From positions 1-6,393 of the forward strand of contig CAIVEA010000357.1 in NCBI GenBank assembly GCA_903904765.1: DNA of 6,393 nucleotides, read 5' to 3'. The DNA is from an uncultured Chloroflexota bacterium (GTDB taxonomy: Bacteria; Chloroflexota; Anaerolineae; Aggregatilineales; Phototrophicaceae). Position numbers and translations under genes: made by a program. Positions 5,955 through 6,393 of the stretch are shown piece by piece. Numbering within the stretch: the first letter of the stretch is position 1; each line of letters opens with the position of its first letter. The notes below the pieces were generated by a model. That model saw only the letters and a list, made by a program, of their open reading frames with translations. It made no database searches and was not told where the DNA came from.

Positions 5955-6393
5955 CTTATACTCTCCCGTCGTTCAGCGGTTTTGCGGTCATACTCAATCC
6001 ATTCCTCCACCCTCATCCGGCGCACGTTATTGATTCTGTCCATCGCCCAAGTGTTGTACTCGGCCTCACGATCACATCCTAACCAAAACCGCCCTAACTG
6101 TTCAGCAACCACGAGCGTTGTTCCTGAACCGGAAAAAGGGTCTATAACAAGTTCTCCCACATGGGATGAGGCGAGTACGAATTTCCTGATGAGTTCCTCC
6201 GGCTTTTGGGTAGGATGCGGAGTTGTTTCTCCCATTCCGTTACAGGTTGTCGGAATATCAATGACATCTTTGGGTTTTGCGCCATTTGGATGAGGTGTCC
6301 ATATCTCATTACGTTTGCCACCATGACCGTACTGGCTGGTCTGTGCTTGCGGGTGGGCAGGATATTTCAGCGTGTGTGCGCCGTAGAGATCGG
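5951..6393 (-). CDS. DNA methyltransferase, N6/N4 type, C-terminal part (R-M system 2)
   Basis: The gene enters from beyond the right edge. The frame is open from 6391 down to TGA at 5951-5953, giving 146 visible C-terminal residues that begin DLYGAHTLKYPAH. An internal ATG at 6235 is not the start. The AdoMet site is complete: motif X-like HPTQKPEELIRKFVLASS, then motif I VIDPFSGSGTT and a motif II-like strand ending LGCDREAEY. This is the C-terminal half of a beta-class N6-adenine or N4-cytosine methyltransferase. The catalytic motif IV (DPPY or SPPY) would lie outside the window, so the modified base cannot be told. The upstream stretch GGKRNEIWTPHP and PKDVIDIP is typical of this class. 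The stop overlaps the endonuclease GTG by four bases, so methyltransferase is translated first and coupled to the nuclease, an order that favours protection before cutting. Confidence 0.93.
   Translation of the reverse strand, partial: DLYGAHTLKYPAHPQAQTSQYGHGGKRNEIWTPHPNGAKPKDVIDIPTTCNGMGETTPHPTQKPEELIRKFVLASSHVGELVIDPFSGSGTTLVVAEQLGRFWLGCDREAEYNTWAMDRINNVRRMRVEEWIEYDRKTAERRESIR

Overview
The window reads as a small defence island in a moderately GC-rich bacterial chromosome. It holds two unrelated type II-like restriction-modification (R-M) gene pairs on either side of about 1.7 kb of ordinary metabolic or unknown genes. I see no tRNA, rRNA, CRISPR array, transposase or integrase. The organism cannot be named from the sequence. 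A CCCCTCTCC/GGAGAGGGG palindrome at the left edge, together with the cargo gene types, would fit a Chloroflexota-like genome, but that is a low-confidence inference.

Left to right: a perfect 12-bp palindrome (11-50) is followed by a GC-rich gene for a small, probably two-helix membrane protein (116-463). Next comes R-M system 1 on the + strand. It has a roughly 480-500 residue endonuclease with winged-helix-like N-terminal regions and a C-terminal Mrr-like PD-(D/E)XK nuclease domain (481-1980). Nine bases later comes a beta-class amino-methyltransferase with TSPPF and DPFGGSG motifs, probably N4-cytosine-specific (1990-3129).

The middle holds a collapsed nucleoside hydrolase gene (3215-3395). 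Only about 40 N-terminal and about 20 C-terminal codons remain, in different frames. Two tandem DUF1801 (YdhG-like) genes follow (3404-3769 and 3784-4137), clear products of a local duplication. Convergent with them, and sharing the four bases TTAG, is a minus-strand gene of the putative glutamine-amidotransferase-like family (4134-4904).

The right part is R-M system 2 on the minus strand. The methyltransferase runs in from beyond the window edge (its C-terminal 146 residues are visible, 5951-6393). It overlaps by GTGA the start of a 300-residue putative restriction endonuclease (5052-5954). The 147-bp gap between that gene and the amidotransferase-like gene contains a hairpin and a coding-like scrap that may be a gene remnant. 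The R-M genes, above all the 5052-5954 gene, look more AT-rich by eye than the membrane-protein, DUF1801 and amidotransferase-like genes, which fits horizontal acquisition.
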